Origin: JADGGM01 sp025449955
Lineage (GTDB): Bacteria > Gemmatimonadota > Gemmatimonadetes > Gemmatimonadales > Gemmatimonadaceae
Reading direction: 5' to 3'
NCBI GenBank assembly: GCA_036554285.1
Contig: DATBNO010000059.1
Location: 1-64,000 of the forward strand
Length of the DNA: 64,000 nt
Below the pieces are notes generated by a model, which was given only the letters and a program-made list of their open reading frames with translations, was not told the origin of the DNA and searched no databases. Position numbers and translations under genes: made by a program. Position 1 is the first letter of the stretch. The number at the start of each line of letters is the position of its first letter. Below, piece after piece: positions 28,360 through 38,023 of the stretch.

Positions 28360-29273
28360 TGAGTATCCTCATCGACGAGTCGACCGCCGTGATCTTCCAG
28401 GGATTCACGGGCGACAAAGCGACCTTCCACGCGCGCGAAGCGCTCGCCTACGGCACGCGCCTGGTGGGAGGCGTGACGCCGGGTAAAGGCGGCACGCGGC
28501 ACCTGGGACTGCCGGTGTTTGACACCGTCAAGGCCGCTGTGCGCGCCAGCGGAGCCACCGCGAGCGGCATCTTCGTCCCGGCGCCGTTCTGCGCCGACGC
28601 GATCATGGAGGCCGCGGATGCGGGGATACGCCTCATCGTGTGCATCACCGACGGCATTCCCGCGCAGGACATGATTCGCGTGAAACGCTACATGCGCCGA
28701 TATCCGCGCGAGCGCAAACCGGTGCTCATCGGGCCCAACTGCGCCGGTGTGATCAGCGCCGGGCGCGCGATGATCGGCATCATGCCCGGCCGCATCTACA
28801 CGCGCGGCCGCATCGGCATCGTCTCGCGGTCGGGTACGTTAGGCTACGAGGCCGCGTCCCAGATGCAATCCCTGGGACTCGGCGTCACGACGAGCGTCGG
28901 GATCGGCGGCGATCCGATCAACGGCAGCTCGTTCGTCGACATCCTCGCGCAATTCGAGGCCGACGATGACACCGACGCCGTGATGATGATCGGCGAGATC
29001 GGCGGCCCGCAGGAAGCGGAGGCGTCGCTGTTCGTGCGCGACCACATGTCGAAGCCGGTGGTCGGGTACGTCGCCGGGCTCACGGCGCCGGCCGGACGCC
29101 GTATGGGACACGCCGGCGCGATCATCAGCGCGTTCGGCGACAGCGCCGCCGAGAAAGCCGAGATCATGCGCGCATCCGGTCTCGTCGTGGCGCCGAGTCC
29201 GGCTGAGTTAGGCGCGGCCATGGCATTGGCGCTCACGCGGCACGGCTCGTCGGCCATGGCGGTGCAGGCATGA
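28359..29273 (+). CDS. mtkB: malate-CoA ligase subunit alpha
   Basis: Partner of mtkA. Carries the CoA-binding Rossmann domain (IFQGFTGDKATFHAREALAY, GGVTPGKGGTRHLGLPVF), the PFCADAIMEAADAG segment, GPNCAGVISAG, ISRSGTLGYE-like VSRSGTLGYEA, GIGGDPINGSSF and the phosphohistidine loop GRRMGHAGAIIS. 304 residues as expected. Translational coupling is tight on both sides: TGATG with mtkA and ATGA with the hydroxypyruvate reductase gene. Confidence 0.93.
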   Translation: MSILIDESTAVIFQGFTGDKATFHAREALAYGTRLVGGVTPGKGGTRHLGLPVFDTVKAAVRASGATASGIFVPAPFCADAIMEAADAGIRLIVCITDGIPAQDMIRVKRYMRRYPRERKPVLIGPNCAGVISAGRAMIGIMPGRIYTRGRIGIVSRSGTLGYEAASQMQSLGLGVTTSVGIGGDPINGSSFVDILAQFEADDDTDAVMMIGEIGGPQEAEASLFVRDHMSKPVVGYVAGLTAPAGRRMGHAGAIISAFGDSAAEKAEIMRASGLVVAPSPAELGAAMALALTRHGSSAMAVQA

Positions 29274-30241
29274 GCAGCCGCCCAACGGTGGTCGTCACGC
29301 GGCAGCTGCCCGCGCCGGTGGAAGACCGTCTGCACGCGCTCTTCGACGCGCGCCTCAACACCGCCGACACACCGCTCGACGAGGCGGCGTTGGCCGGCGC
29401 GATGCGCGACGCGGACGCGCTGCTTCCTACCGTCACCGACCGCATCACGGCCGGCCTGTTGGGCGCACCGGACCGGCGCGTTCGCATTGTGTCCAACTTC
29501 GGAGTCGGATTCAACAACATCGACGTGGCCGCCGCCAAGACGCACGGCGTGGTCGTGACCAACACGCCGGATGTGCTCACCGATGACACGGCGGACCTCG
29601 CGATCACTCTCCTCCTGATGGCCGCGCGCCGCACGGGGGAGGGCGAGCGCGTCCTGCGCGCCGGCCACTGGACCGGTTGGCGGCCGACGCAAATGTTAGG
29701 CATTCGCGTCACGGGCAAGACGCTGGGCGTGATCGGCTTCGGCCGGATCGGACGGGCCGTGGCCGCGCGCGCGCGCGGCGGCTTCGGCATGCGGGTGCTC
29801 TGGCACGATCCGTTCGCGTCGGAGGCCGATGGCGCTGCGTTAGGCGCAGAGCGCCGCGGCTCGATCGAGGAAGTGCTCGCGGAAAGCGATTTCGTGTCGC
29901 TGCACTGCCCGGCGACGCCGGACACGCATCACCTGATGAATGCCACGCGATTGGCGGCCATGCGCCCCGGCGCCGTTCTGATCAATACCTCGCGCGGCGA
30001 CGTCGTGGACGAAGGCGCGCTGGTCCGGGCGCTACACGACAAGCTCATCGCCGGCGCGGCGCTCGACGTGTACGAGCGCGAGCCGGCGGTGTCGCGCGCG
30101 TTGCTCGCCATGGAGAACGTCGTGTTGCTGCCGCACCTCGGCAGCGCGACCGAGGAGACGCGCGTCGCGATGGGCAATCGCGCGGTCGACAATTTGACCG
30201 CGTTCTTCGGCGGCGGCACGCCGCGCGACCGGGTGGCGTGA
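29270..30241 (+). CDS. hprA: NAD(P)-dependent hydroxypyruvate reductase
   Basis: D-2-hydroxyacid dehydrogenase that reduces hydroxypyruvate to D-glycerate, the substrate of the divergent glycerate 2-kinase. Marks are SNFGVGFNNIDVAAAKTHG, the Rossmann loop GVIGFGRIGRAVA, the acidic/polar cofactor end at WHDPF, the catalytic Arg in INTSRGDVVDEGAL, Glu in DVYEREP and His in LLPHLGSATEETR. 323 residues is standard. Glyoxylate reductase activity is also likely, as is common in this family. It overlaps mtkB and the PEP carboxylase gene by 4 bases each. Confidence 0.92.
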   Translation: MSSRPTVVVTRQLPAPVEDRLHALFDARLNTADTPLDEAALAGAMRDADALLPTVTDRITAGLLGAPDRRVRIVSNFGVGFNNIDVAAAKTHGVVVTNTPDVLTDDTADLAITLLLMAARRTGEGERVLRAGHWTGWRPTQMLGIRVTGKTLGVIGFGRIGRAVAARARGGFGMRVLWHDPFASEADGAALGAERRGSIEEVLAESDFVSLHCPATPDTHHLMNATRLAAMRPGAVLINTSRGDVVDEGALVRALHDKLIAGAALDVYEREPAVSRALLAMENVVLLPHLGSATEETRVAMGNRAVDNLTAFFGGGTPRDRVA

Positions 30242-32958
30242 GGCCGGCGCCGGCTCGTCCATTGGTGGTGCCGCGCGTGCCCGTCCCGGAGGGTGCGACG
30301 GCATTGGAGCTCGGCGGCACGGTGTCCGACGCCGGGCGGTTGCTCGTGCGATTGCTCACGGACGTGGTGCGCATGCGCGCGCCCGATGCCGCCGGCGCGT
30401 TAGACGGCGCGCGGATCGACCGCGCCGGCTCGCCGGCCGCCATCGGCCGCTCGCTCCAAGCGTTAGGCATGTGGGCGAGCCTGGTGAGCATCGCCGAGCT
30501 CCACGATGCCATGCGCGCGCGGCGGCGGGTCGAGCTCGAGCAAGGCGAGGCGCGGCTCGCCGGCACGTTCGCGCACGTGTTCGCGGCGTGGCGCGACTCC
30601 GGGGTGCAGCCGTCGCAGGTCGCCGAGCTGCTGGAGACCCTCCGCGTCACGCCGACCATCACCGCGCACCCCACGGAAGCCAAGCGCGTCACGGTGCTCG
30701 AGAAGCATCGCACCATCTATCGCATGTTAGGCGAGCTCGACGGCATGGCATGGTCGGCCGCCGGGCGCGGGCGCCGGATCGAGGCATTGCGCGACGAGAT
30801 CGATGTGCTCTGGATGACGGGCGAGCTCCGCCTCGAGCGCCCCACAGTTGCGCACGAGGTGGCGTGGGGCATCCACTTCTTCGACGACACCATTTTCGAC
30901 GCGTTCGGCGCGGTGCACGACGCGCTCGACCACGCGGCCGCCGAGGCGTTCCCGGGTGGGTCGATCGACGTCCCGGTGGTGCTCGAATTCGGCTCGTGGA
31001 TCGGTGGCGATCGCGACGGCAACCCGAATGTCACCCCGGCCGTCACGCGGCAGGCCGTGCTGGAATACCGCCGCGCCTGTCTGCGCCGCTATCGCGCGCG
31101 GTTGGCGCATCTGGTCCAGGCGCTGAGCATCGCCGAGCGGTCGATCACGGTGCCGGCGTGGTTCCGGGTTGCGTTAGGCAGGGCGGCCGCGCGAGGGGAT
31201 GATGCGGCGCGGGTCGCGTCCCGTAATCCCGGCGAGCTCTTCCGCCAGTGGGTCGCCTGCATGCAGGATCGGCTGGCGGCCACCATCGGCGACGCGGCGC
31301 ACGCGCCGCCTTACGCGACCGCCGACGAGATGATCGCCGAGCTCCGGCAGCTCGAGCGCGCGCTCGGCGAGGCGGGGTGCAAGCGCATCGCGCGCGGCGT
31401 GGTGGCGTCGCTCCGGCGCGAAGTGGAAGCGTTCCGGTTTTCTCTCGTCCGGCTGGATGTGCGCGACCACGCGCGTCGTGTGCGACCCGCGGCCGACGCG
31501 CTGCGGTCGCGCCTGGGGCAGGGGATCGCGTCCGTGTGCGGCGGCGACGCGGCGTGGCTCCGCGGCGCGCTCGCGGTGCCGCGGCGCGAGCCGGGCGCCG
31601 ATGAGCCCCAACTCCCTAACGACGCGCTGGATGTGCTGCGCGAGATCCGCGCCTCGCGGACGCACGCCGACCGTCGCGCATTCGGGAGCTACGTGGTGAG
31701 CGGAACCGAAGGCGTGGGCGATGTGCTCGCGGCGTATCTCCTGGCCAAGGAGGCCGGGCTGTTCGTGGACGACGAGGGGCTCGAGAGCTGTACGATACCC
31801 ATCGTGCCGCTCTTCGAGACGATCGAGGACCTGCGGCGCGCGCCCGCCGTGATGGCGGAGCTGTTCGCCATCCCGGTCGTCACGCGCAGCATCCGTGCGT
31901 TAGGCGGAGCGCAGGAAGTGATGATCGGCTACTCGGATTCCAACAAGGATGGCGGGTTCCTCACCTCCAACTGGGAGCTCTACAAGGCGCAGACCCGCCT
32001 CGCGCGCGTGGCCGCCGAGAGCGGCGTGCGCATCTCGTTCTTCCATGGCCGCGGCGGATCGGTGAGCCGCGGCGGCGCGCCGACCCACCGCGCGATCGCG
32101 GCCCAGCCGCCGGGCACCATCGGCGGCCGCCTTCGCCTAACGGAACAAGGCGAAGTGGTGTCGTTCAAGTATGCGTACCCCGACGCCGCCGCGTATCAGC
32201 TCGAGCTGCTCGCGTCGAGCGTCATGGAGTACTCGCTGCCCGCCGCGCCCGCGGTGCCGGTGCCGGGGGCCGACGACGCGATGGACGCGTTGTCCGGCGC
32301 GGGACACGCGGCCTATCGCGCCCTGGTGCGTCACCCGCATTTCCTCGCGTACCTCGGCGCTGCCACGCCCGTGGATGAGATGGCGCTCCTCAACTTCGGC
32401 TCGCGTCCCGCGCGCCGATCGCTAACGCGCGACCTGGCCGACCTGCGCGCCATACCCTGGGTGTTCGCCTGGACACAGAGCCGGCACTTGATCCCCGGCT
32501 GGTACGGCGTGGGGAGCGCACTCGACGCGTTTCTCACCATCCGTGGCCAGCGCGGCGAGTCACTGCTTCGGCGCATGTTCGCCGAGTCGCCCGTGTTCCG
32601 GCTGGTGATCGACGAAACGGAGAAAACGCTCGTGCAGGTGGACCTCGCCGTCGCCGGTGCTTACGCCGGGCTCGTGCCTAACGAAGACGCGCGCGCCGCC
32701 ATTCTCGGCCTCGTCCGCGCCGAGTTCGATCGCACTGCGAGCACCGTGCTCCGGATCACGGGCGAATCCCGGCTGGCCGAGCGATTTCCGCAGTTCAGCA
32801 GCCGGTTTGCGAGGCGTGTCCCGCTCCTCGAGCGGGCCCACGACCAGCAAATCGACCTCTTGCGGCGCGTGCGCGAGTCGGACGACAAGGATCGGTGGCT
32901 CCCGAGCCTGCTCCTCTCCATCAATTGTATTGCGGCCTGCTTCGGGACCGTCGGCTGA
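30238..32958 (+). CDS. ppc: phosphoenolpyruvate carboxylase
   Basis: Carboxylates PEP to oxaloacetate, the CO2-fixing step of the serine cycle. GTG at 30238 overlaps the reductase stop in GTGA and gives 906 residues, the normal size. Catalytic motifs: His in TAHPTEAKR, WIGGDRDGNPNV, VMIGYSDSNKDGG, FFHGRGGSVSRGG and LTEQGEVVSFKY. The C-terminus ends in CIAACFGTVG rather than the usual QNTG, and the N-terminal phosphorylation serine of plant forms is absent. The open frame extends upstream inside the reductase gene, but that part is not PEPC. Confidence 0.94.
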   Translation: MRPAPARPLVVPRVPVPEGATALELGGTVSDAGRLLVRLLTDVVRMRAPDAAGALDGARIDRAGSPAAIGRSLQALGMWASLVSIAELHDAMRARRRVELEQGEARLAGTFAHVFAAWRDSGVQPSQVAELLETLRVTPTITAHPTEAKRVTVLEKHRTIYRMLGELDGMAWSAAGRGRRIEALRDEIDVLWMTGELRLERPTVAHEVAWGIHFFDDTIFDAFGAVHDALDHAAAEAFPGGSIDVPVVLEFGSWIGGDRDGNPNVTPAVTRQAVLEYRRACLRRYRARLAHLVQALSIAERSITVPAWFRVALGRAAARGDDAARVASRNPGELFRQWVACMQDRLAATIGDAAHAPPYATADEMIAELRQLERALGEAGCKRIARGVVASLRREVEAFRFSLVRLDVRDHARRVRPAADALRSRLGQGIASVCGGDAAWLRGALAVPRREPGADEPQLPNDALDVLREIRASRTHADRRAFGSYVVSGTEGVGDVLAAYLLAKEAGLFVDDEGLESCTIPIVPLFETIEDLRRAPAVMAELFAIPVVTRSIRALGGAQEVMIGYSDSNKDGGFLTSNWELYKAQTRLARVAAESGVRISFFHGRGGSVSRGGAPTHRAIAAQPPGTIGGRLRLTEQGEVVSFKYAYPDAAAYQLELLASSVMEYSLPAAPAVPVPGADDAMDALSGAGHAAYRALVRHPHFLAYLGAATPVDEMALLNFGSRPARRSLTRDLADLRAIPWVFAWTQSRHLIPGWYGVGSALDAFLTIRGQRGESLLRRMFAESPVFRLVIDETEKTLVQVDLAVAGAYAGLVPNEDARAAILGLVRAEFDRTASTVLRITGESRLAERFPQFSSRFARRVPLLERAHDQQIDLLRRVRESDDKDRWLPSLLLSINCIAACFGTVG

Positions 32959-33087
32959 GGGCGGGAAAGGGGCTTCAAAGGGTCGTCCAGGCCCTGTTTT
33001 CGCCTTGAATTGTCTGTTGCCGGGTGCGATTCATTTCTTGTGTGAGGGTGAATCGCCTTTTCGTTTTCATCCCAATTTTGGGGGACT
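32959..33087. promoter_or_regulatory. AT-richer gap before the formate dehydrogenase operon
   Basis: A 129-base gap, the largest in this operon train, has a weak AGGG...CCCT hairpin followed by TTTT near 32985-33002 and several TTG/TTTT stretches. GGGGG at about 33079-33083 serves as ribosome site for the ATG at 33088. It could hold both a weak terminator for ppc and a promoter for the formate dehydrogenase genes. Confidence 0.4.
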
Positions 33088-35061
33088 ATGCGAGGCAACG
33101 GCAGTGCCGAGCTCGGCTATTCGCGGCTGACCCAACCTTTGGTGCGCGACTTGGGCGCGCTCCGGCCCGCGTCATGGGACGAAGCGCTCGATCGTGCCGC
33201 CCTGGGCTTCCGCCGCAACATCGCCGCGCACGGGCCTAACGCACTGGGCATCTTCAGCTGCTCCAAGTCGACGAACGAGATGAACTACTTGGCGCAGAAG
33301 CTGGCCCGGGTCGCGTTCGGCACGCACAACGTCGACAGTTGTAATCGGACCTGACACGCTCCGAGCGTCGTCGGTCTGGCGACGATCTTTGGAGCGGGCG
33401 GGGGCACGAGCTCGTACAGGGAGATCGAAGAAACCGATGTGATCTTCCTGTGGGGAGCGAATGCCCGCGAAAACCATCCGATTTTCTTTCATCACGTCCT
33501 GAAAGGCATCAACCACGGGACGCGGTTATATGTCGTCGACCCACGTCGCACGTCGTCGGCGCAATGGGGCGACGTGTGGATGGGCCTGAACGTGGGGGGG
33601 GACATCGCGCTCGCCAACGCGATGGCCCGCGAGATCATTCATGCCGGACTGGCGAATACGGAGTTCATCGAGCGCGCGACCACCGGCTTCGAGGCGTATC
33701 GCGATCTCGTCGAGTCGTACACGCTCGACGTGGCCGAACGCATTACCGGCGTGCCGGCCGAGGTCATCCGCGAGGCCGCGCACACGTATGCGCGGGCCGA
33801 TCGCGCGATCATTTGTTGGACGTTAGGCATCACCGAACACCACAACGCGACGGACAACGTCCTGGCCTTGATCAATCTCTCGCTCGTCACCGGACACGTC
33901 GGACGCTACGGCTCCGGGCTGAACCCGCTGCGCGGTCAGAACAACGTGCAGGGCGGCGGCGACATGGGCGCGATTCCCAACCGGTTGGTCGGATTCCAGG
34001 AAATCCTCGATCCGGACATTCGCGGCCGCTTCGATCGCGCCTGGAACGTGACGCTGCAGCCCAACTACGGTTGGACGGTCACCGAAATGATGGCGGCGAT
34101 GGATCGCGGCGAGCTCACGTCGCTGTTCGTGATCGGCGAGAACCCGGCGCAGTCGGAAGCCGACCAGCACCACGCCGAGAAGATCTTGAGCGAGCTCGAT
34201 CATCTGGTGGTGCAGGACATTTTCCTCACCAAGACGGCACAGCTCGCCGACGTGGTGCTTCCGGCCACGGCCAGCTGGTGCGAGGCCGAAGGCACCGTGA
34301 CCAACAGCGAGCGCCGCGTGCAACGCGTACGCAAGGCGCTCGAGCCGCCGGGTGAGGCGCGCGACGAGCTGTGGATCATTTCCCAGGTGGCCCGCCGGTT
34401 AGGCAAGGATTGGGGCACGCCGAACGCAGAACAGGTGTGGGAAGAGATCCGCACGCTGGCGCCGGACATGTTCGGCGGCATGTCGTACCACCGGCTCGAG
34501 GAGTTGGACGGCATCCAATGGCCGTGCCCGAACGAACAGGACCCTGGCGCGCAGTTCCTGCACGGCCGGTTGTGGGCCGAGCCGGTGGGTGGTCCGTTAG
34601 CCGCGTTCTCGCTCACCGAGTACGAGCCGCCCGTGGAGACGCCGGACGCCGAGTATCCGTTCACGCTCACCACGGGGCGGCGCCTCGATTCATACAACAC
34701 CGGCGTGCAGACGGCCGGCTACACGTCGCCGCTCCGCCGGGGCGAAACGCTGGACTTGGCTCCCGAAGATGCCCAACGCCTCGACATCCGCACCGGCGAC
34801 CTCGTGCGCATCACATCGCGCCGCGGCAGCATCGTCGCGCCGGCGCGCATCGACACCGGGTTGCGCGCCGGTCTCGTGTTCATGACGCTCCATTTCCAGG
34901 ATCAGGTGCGCGTCAATCTGTTGACCATCGACGCCACCGACCCCCGCTCGGGGACTGCGGAGTTCAAGGCGTGCGCGGTGAAGGTCGAACCGGTGCGCGC
35001 GCCCGATGAAGCCCGCTCCCAGGCGACGCATCGCCACTCGGATCCTGTGTTAGGCGACTGA
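33088..35061 (+). CDS. fdhA: selenocysteine formate dehydrogenase catalytic subunit, lacking its Fe4S4 domain
   Basis: Molybdenum/tungsten bis-PGD subunit that oxidises formate to CO2. It runs through an in-frame TGA at 33352-33354 (residue 89): DSCNRT-U-HAPSVVGLATIFGAG, where Sec or Cys is the metal ligand in all formate dehydrogenases and the following His is essential. The frame is the same on both sides, and the two halves together are one continuous molybdopterin domain (GANARENHPIFFHHVLKG, GRYGSGLNPLRGQNNVQGGG, FVIGENPAQSEADQHH, VLPATASWCEAEGTVTNSER) followed by the C-terminal dinucleotide-binding domain (TGRRLDSYNTGVQT, FMTLHFQ). 657 residues. The usual N-terminal CxxCxxxC Fe4S4 domain is absent: the protein begins at RLTQPLVRD, exactly where that domain normally ends, and the missing piece is on the gene at 36947. 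Ends in TGATG with the next gene. Confidence 0.93.
33352..33396 (+). promoter_or_regulatory. UGA selenocysteine codon and bacterial SECIS hairpin
   Basis: TGA at 33352-33354 is followed by an upper stem 33366-33372 / 33378-33384 (CGUCGUC with GGCGACG, seven pairs including one U-G) closing a GGUCU loop at 33373-33377, and a lower stem CGCTCC 33357-33362 with GGAGCG 33391-33396. GGUCU begins 18 bases after the UGA, the spacing known for the Escherichia coli fdhF SECIS, whose loop also contains GGUCU. This directs SelB-dependent insertion of selenocysteine. Confidence 0.92.
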
Positions 35062-36950
35062 TGGACCTGAAACTGCTCGACGCGGCACCCACGGATGAGG
35101 AACGCGAGGCGATCGACGCACGGCTCGGTCCTCCGGCCTCGGGATGGGATGGCGGCGAGCGCGTCGCTGAGCGCGACGCACACGTCGCGTTCGGCGGGCA
35201 CACGGCGCGCGCACGCAGACACGAGCTCTTGCCCGCGCTCCACGCCGTCCAGTCCCGTGTCGGGTGGGTGAGCGAAGGCGCCCTCAATTACATCTGCGCG
35301 CGGCTCGACGTGCCTCCGGCCGAGGCCTGGGGCGTCGCGACGTTCTACGCGCTGCTCGCCACCACGCCGCGCCCCAAGCGCGTGGTCCACGTGTGCGATG
35401 ACATCTGCTGTCGCACGCGCGGCGCACGGGCGGTGATCGACGCGCTCGAGGCCAAGCACGGCGCGGTGCATCCCCGTGCGTTAGGCGCGGGCCACGTGGC
35501 GATCGGCGACGACGACGTGGTCTGGCTGCCGAGTCCGTGCCTCGGCATGTGCGACGAAGCGCCGGCCGCGCTCCTCACGGTAGCCGGTCCCGAGCCCCTC
35601 GAGCGCCTCGTCGGTAGCCTAACGGCAGAGCGCGCGCTGGCGCTGCTCGAGGGGCGCGACGGCGACCGCGAAGCGACCCGCATTCCGTTGCCGCAGCGGG
35701 GTGAGCCGGGTCTCCGGCTGCTCAAGCGCGTGGGCGTCGCGGACCCAACCAATCTCGATGCATATCGCGCGACCGATGGCTACGTCGCGCTCCGGCGGGC
35801 CTTCGAGCTGGGCCGCGAGGGCGTGATTCGCGAGGTCCTCGACTCCAAGTTGTTAGGCCGCGGCGGCGCCGCCTTCCCCGCCGGCCGCAAGTGGGACGCA
35901 GTGGCTCGGCAACCGGAACGTCCGCACTACATCATCTGCAACGCCGACGAATCGGAGCCCGGCACGTTCAAGGATCGCGTGCTGATGGAAGGCGACCCGT
36001 TCGCGATCGTCGAAGCGATGACCATCGCGGCGTACGCCACCGGGTGCGAGCAGGGATTCGTGTACATCCGCGGCGAGTATCCGTTAGCCATCGCGCGGGT
36101 GCAGAACGCCATCGATCAGGCGCGCGCGCGCGGCTACCTCGGCGACGCCATCCTGGGCCAACCGTTCCGGTTCGACATCGAAGTGCGCAAGGGCGCCGGC
36201 GCGTACATCTGCGGCGAAGAGACCGCGGTGTTCAATTCGATCGAAGGGTTCCGCGGCGAGCCGCGCAACAAGCCGCCGTTCCCGGTGCAAGCCGGACTGT
36301 TCGGCAAGCCGACGGTCATCAACAATGTCGAGACGCTGGCCAATGTCCCGTTCATCATGCTCGAAGGTGGACCGGCATTCGCGGCGCGAGGCACCGAGCA
36401 GTCGAGCGGGTCCAAGTTGTTCTGTTTGTGCGGGTCGGTGGTGAAGCCGGGGGTGTACGAGGTGACGTTCGGCGCCACGCTGCGCGACCTGCTCACCATG
36501 GCCGGCGGCATCACGCCGGGCCGCACCGCGCAATCCATTCTGTTAGGCGGTGCCGCCGGCCTGTTCATTCGCCCCGACGAGCTCGACATCGCGTTGACGT
36601 TCGAGGGCGCGCGCGCCGCCCAGGCCACGTTGGGCTCGGGCGTCATCATGGTGTTCGACGAGACTGCCGACATGGGCGACGTGCTGCGCCGCGTCGCGGC
36701 ATTTTTCCGCGACGAATCGTGCGGGCAGTGCGTGCCGTGCCGCGTCGGTACCGTGCGACAGGAAGAGGCGCTGCACCGCCTCGCCGTGAAGAAGACGCGG
36801 GGCAGCGTGGCGGACGAGCTCGCGCTGCTCGACGAGATCGGCCTCGCGATGAAAGACGCGTCGATCTGCGGACTCGGCCAGACCGCGTACAGCGCGGTGG
36901 AGTCGGCGATCAAGCGCTGCGGTCTCTTCGATGGACGGAACGCGCAATGA
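35061..36950 (+). CDS. fdhB: NuoE-NuoF fusion, NADH-side subunit of formate dehydrogenase
   Basis: Passes electrons from formate to NAD+. Residues 45-175 are NuoE-like with 2Fe-2S ligands Cys112, Cys117, Cys160 and Cys164 (VCDDICCR, PSPCLGMCDE). Residues about 215-629 are NuoF-like: LGRGGAAFPAGRKW for FMN/NADH binding, ICNADESEPGTFKDR, GAGAYICGEETA, and the Fe4S4 site ESCGQCVPCRVGT with a final Cys in ICGLGQTA. In soluble FdsGBA enzymes these are usually two genes (fdsG and fdsB); here they are one. It overlaps its upstream neighbour by 1 base and the next gene by 4. Confidence 0.92.
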   Translation: MDLKLLDAAPTDEEREAIDARLGPPASGWDGGERVAERDAHVAFGGHTARARRHELLPALHAVQSRVGWVSEGALNYICARLDVPPAEAWGVATFYALLATTPRPKRVVHVCDDICCRTRGARAVIDALEAKHGAVHPRALGAGHVAIGDDDVVWLPSPCLGMCDEAPAALLTVAGPEPLERLVGSLTAERALALLEGRDGDREATRIPLPQRGEPGLRLLKRVGVADPTNLDAYRATDGYVALRRAFELGREGVIREVLDSKLLGRGGAAFPAGRKWDAVARQPERPHYIICNADESEPGTFKDRVLMEGDPFAIVEAMTIAAYATGCEQGFVYIRGEYPLAIARVQNAIDQARARGYLGDAILGQPFRFDIEVRKGAGAYICGEETAVFNSIEGFRGEPRNKPPFPVQAGLFGKPTVINNVETLANVPFIMLEGGPAFAARGTEQSSGSKLFCLCGSVVKPGVYEVTFGATLRDLLTMAGGITPGRTAQSILLGGAAGLFIRPDELDIALTFEGARAAQATLGSGVIMVFDETADMGDVLRRVAAFFRDESCGQCVPCRVGTVRQEEALHRLAVKKTRGSVADELALLDEIGLAMKDASICGLGQTAYSAVESAIKRCGLFDGRNAQ

Positions 36951-37993
36951 CTCATTTCGTCGAGATTGCGCGGCCCAAGCGGGCCGTCGAGCTGACGATC
37001 GACGGTCAGAAGGTGAAGGTGCCTGAGGGTACCACCATCCTCGACGCCTGTAAGTCGTTAGGCACAGAGATCCCCACGCTCTGCTACCTCGACACGCTGC
37101 ACCCGGTGAACGTGTGCCGCGTGTGCGTGGTGGAGGTGCAGAACTCGCGTGTGCTCGTGCCCGCGTGCTCGCGGAAGGTCGAGGCCGACATGGTGGTGTC
37201 GACGGACAGCGAGCGCGTGCGCCACAGCCGGAAGATGGTGCTCGAGTTCCTCGCGTCGTCGGTGGATCTGTCGACCACGCCGGATGTGGCGGGATGGCTC
37301 GAGTCATACGACTGCAAGCCGGAGCGCTACGGTCCGCCCGCGCCCGACGCGGACGCGGGTGAGCGCGACGCGCTGCCGACCGGGCATCACGATCCGCCTA
37401 ACGCAGACTACGCGGCCACGGTGGGCCAGCCGGTGAAGGTCGACAACGATCTGTACGTGCGCGACTACGGCAAGTGCATCCTGTGCTACAAGTGCGTGGA
37501 AGCGTGCGGCACCGACTATCAGAACACGTTCGCGATCGCCGTCGCCGGCCGCGGATTCGACGCGCGCATCTCGACCGAGCTCGCGGTGGAGCTGCCCCAA
37601 TCGGCGTGCGTGTACTGCGGCAACTGCATCGCCGTGTGCCCAACGGGAGCGCTCATGTTCAAGAGCGAGCACGATCATCGCGAGGCCGGCACGTGGGACG
37701 AGTCGAAGCAGACGCAGGTGAGCACCATCTGTCCCTATTGCGGCGTGGGCTGCACGCTCGAGCTGCACGTGCAGGACAACGAGATCGTGCGCGTGACGTC
37801 GCCGTTGGACCACGATATCACGCGCGGCAATCTCTGCATCAAGGGACGATTCGGGTGGCGGTTCGTGCAGAATCGGGGCCCGCGTCCCATGGGCGGTCCC
37901 GGGAACGGCGACGGCCAGGGGCCGCATGGGGCGCGCGCCGGCGGCGACGCCGGCCGCACGGGTGGGAATGGAGCCGGCGATGGCCACGGTTAG
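36947..37993 (+). CDS. iron-sulfur subunit carrying the detached FDH Fe4S4 domain
   Basis: 348 residues. A 2Fe-2S ferredoxin domain (Cys46, 57, 60, 74) is followed by a region resembling the NuoG His-Cys cluster area but without its cysteines, then two 4Fe-4S sites (Cys177, 180, 183, 187 and Cys221, 224, 227, 231) and then the N-terminal Fe4S4 domain of molybdopterin oxidoreductases (ICPYCGVGC with Cys262, 265, 269, and NLCIKGRFGWRFVQNR with Cys297). In ordinary FdsA/NuoG-like formate dehydrogenases all of this is the N-terminus of the catalytic chain. Here it is a separate protein ending precisely where fdhA begins. The last 40 residues are a Gly/Pro/His-rich tail. Starts in ATGA overlap with fdhB. 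Confidence 0.9.
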   Translation: MTHFVEIARPKRAVELTIDGQKVKVPEGTTILDACKSLGTEIPTLCYLDTLHPVNVCRVCVVEVQNSRVLVPACSRKVEADMVVSTDSERVRHSRKMVLEFLASSVDLSTTPDVAGWLESYDCKPERYGPPAPDADAGERDALPTGHHDPPNADYAATVGQPVKVDNDLYVRDYGKCILCYKCVEACGTDYQNTFAIAVAGRGFDARISTELAVELPQSACVYCGNCIAVCPTGALMFKSEHDHREAGTWDESKQTQVSTICPYCGVGCTLELHVQDNEIVRVTSPLDHDITRGNLCIKGRFGWRFVQNRGPRPMGGPGNGDGQGPHGARAGGDAGRTGGNGAGDGHG

Positions 37994-38023
37994 GCGTGCG
38001 CACTCGCGGCGGCGGCGGGCGCG

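Noticed and set aside
29677..30237. Upstream extension of the PEP carboxylase frame inside hprA
   Set aside because: It is antisense-free but out of frame with a well-conserved dehydrogenase; the GTGA overlap at 30238 marks the real start.
33352..33438. Formate dehydrogenase as a pseudogene or two separate genes
   Set aside because: The reading frame is unchanged, the stop sits exactly at the Sec/Cys position, and a SECIS with standard spacing follows.
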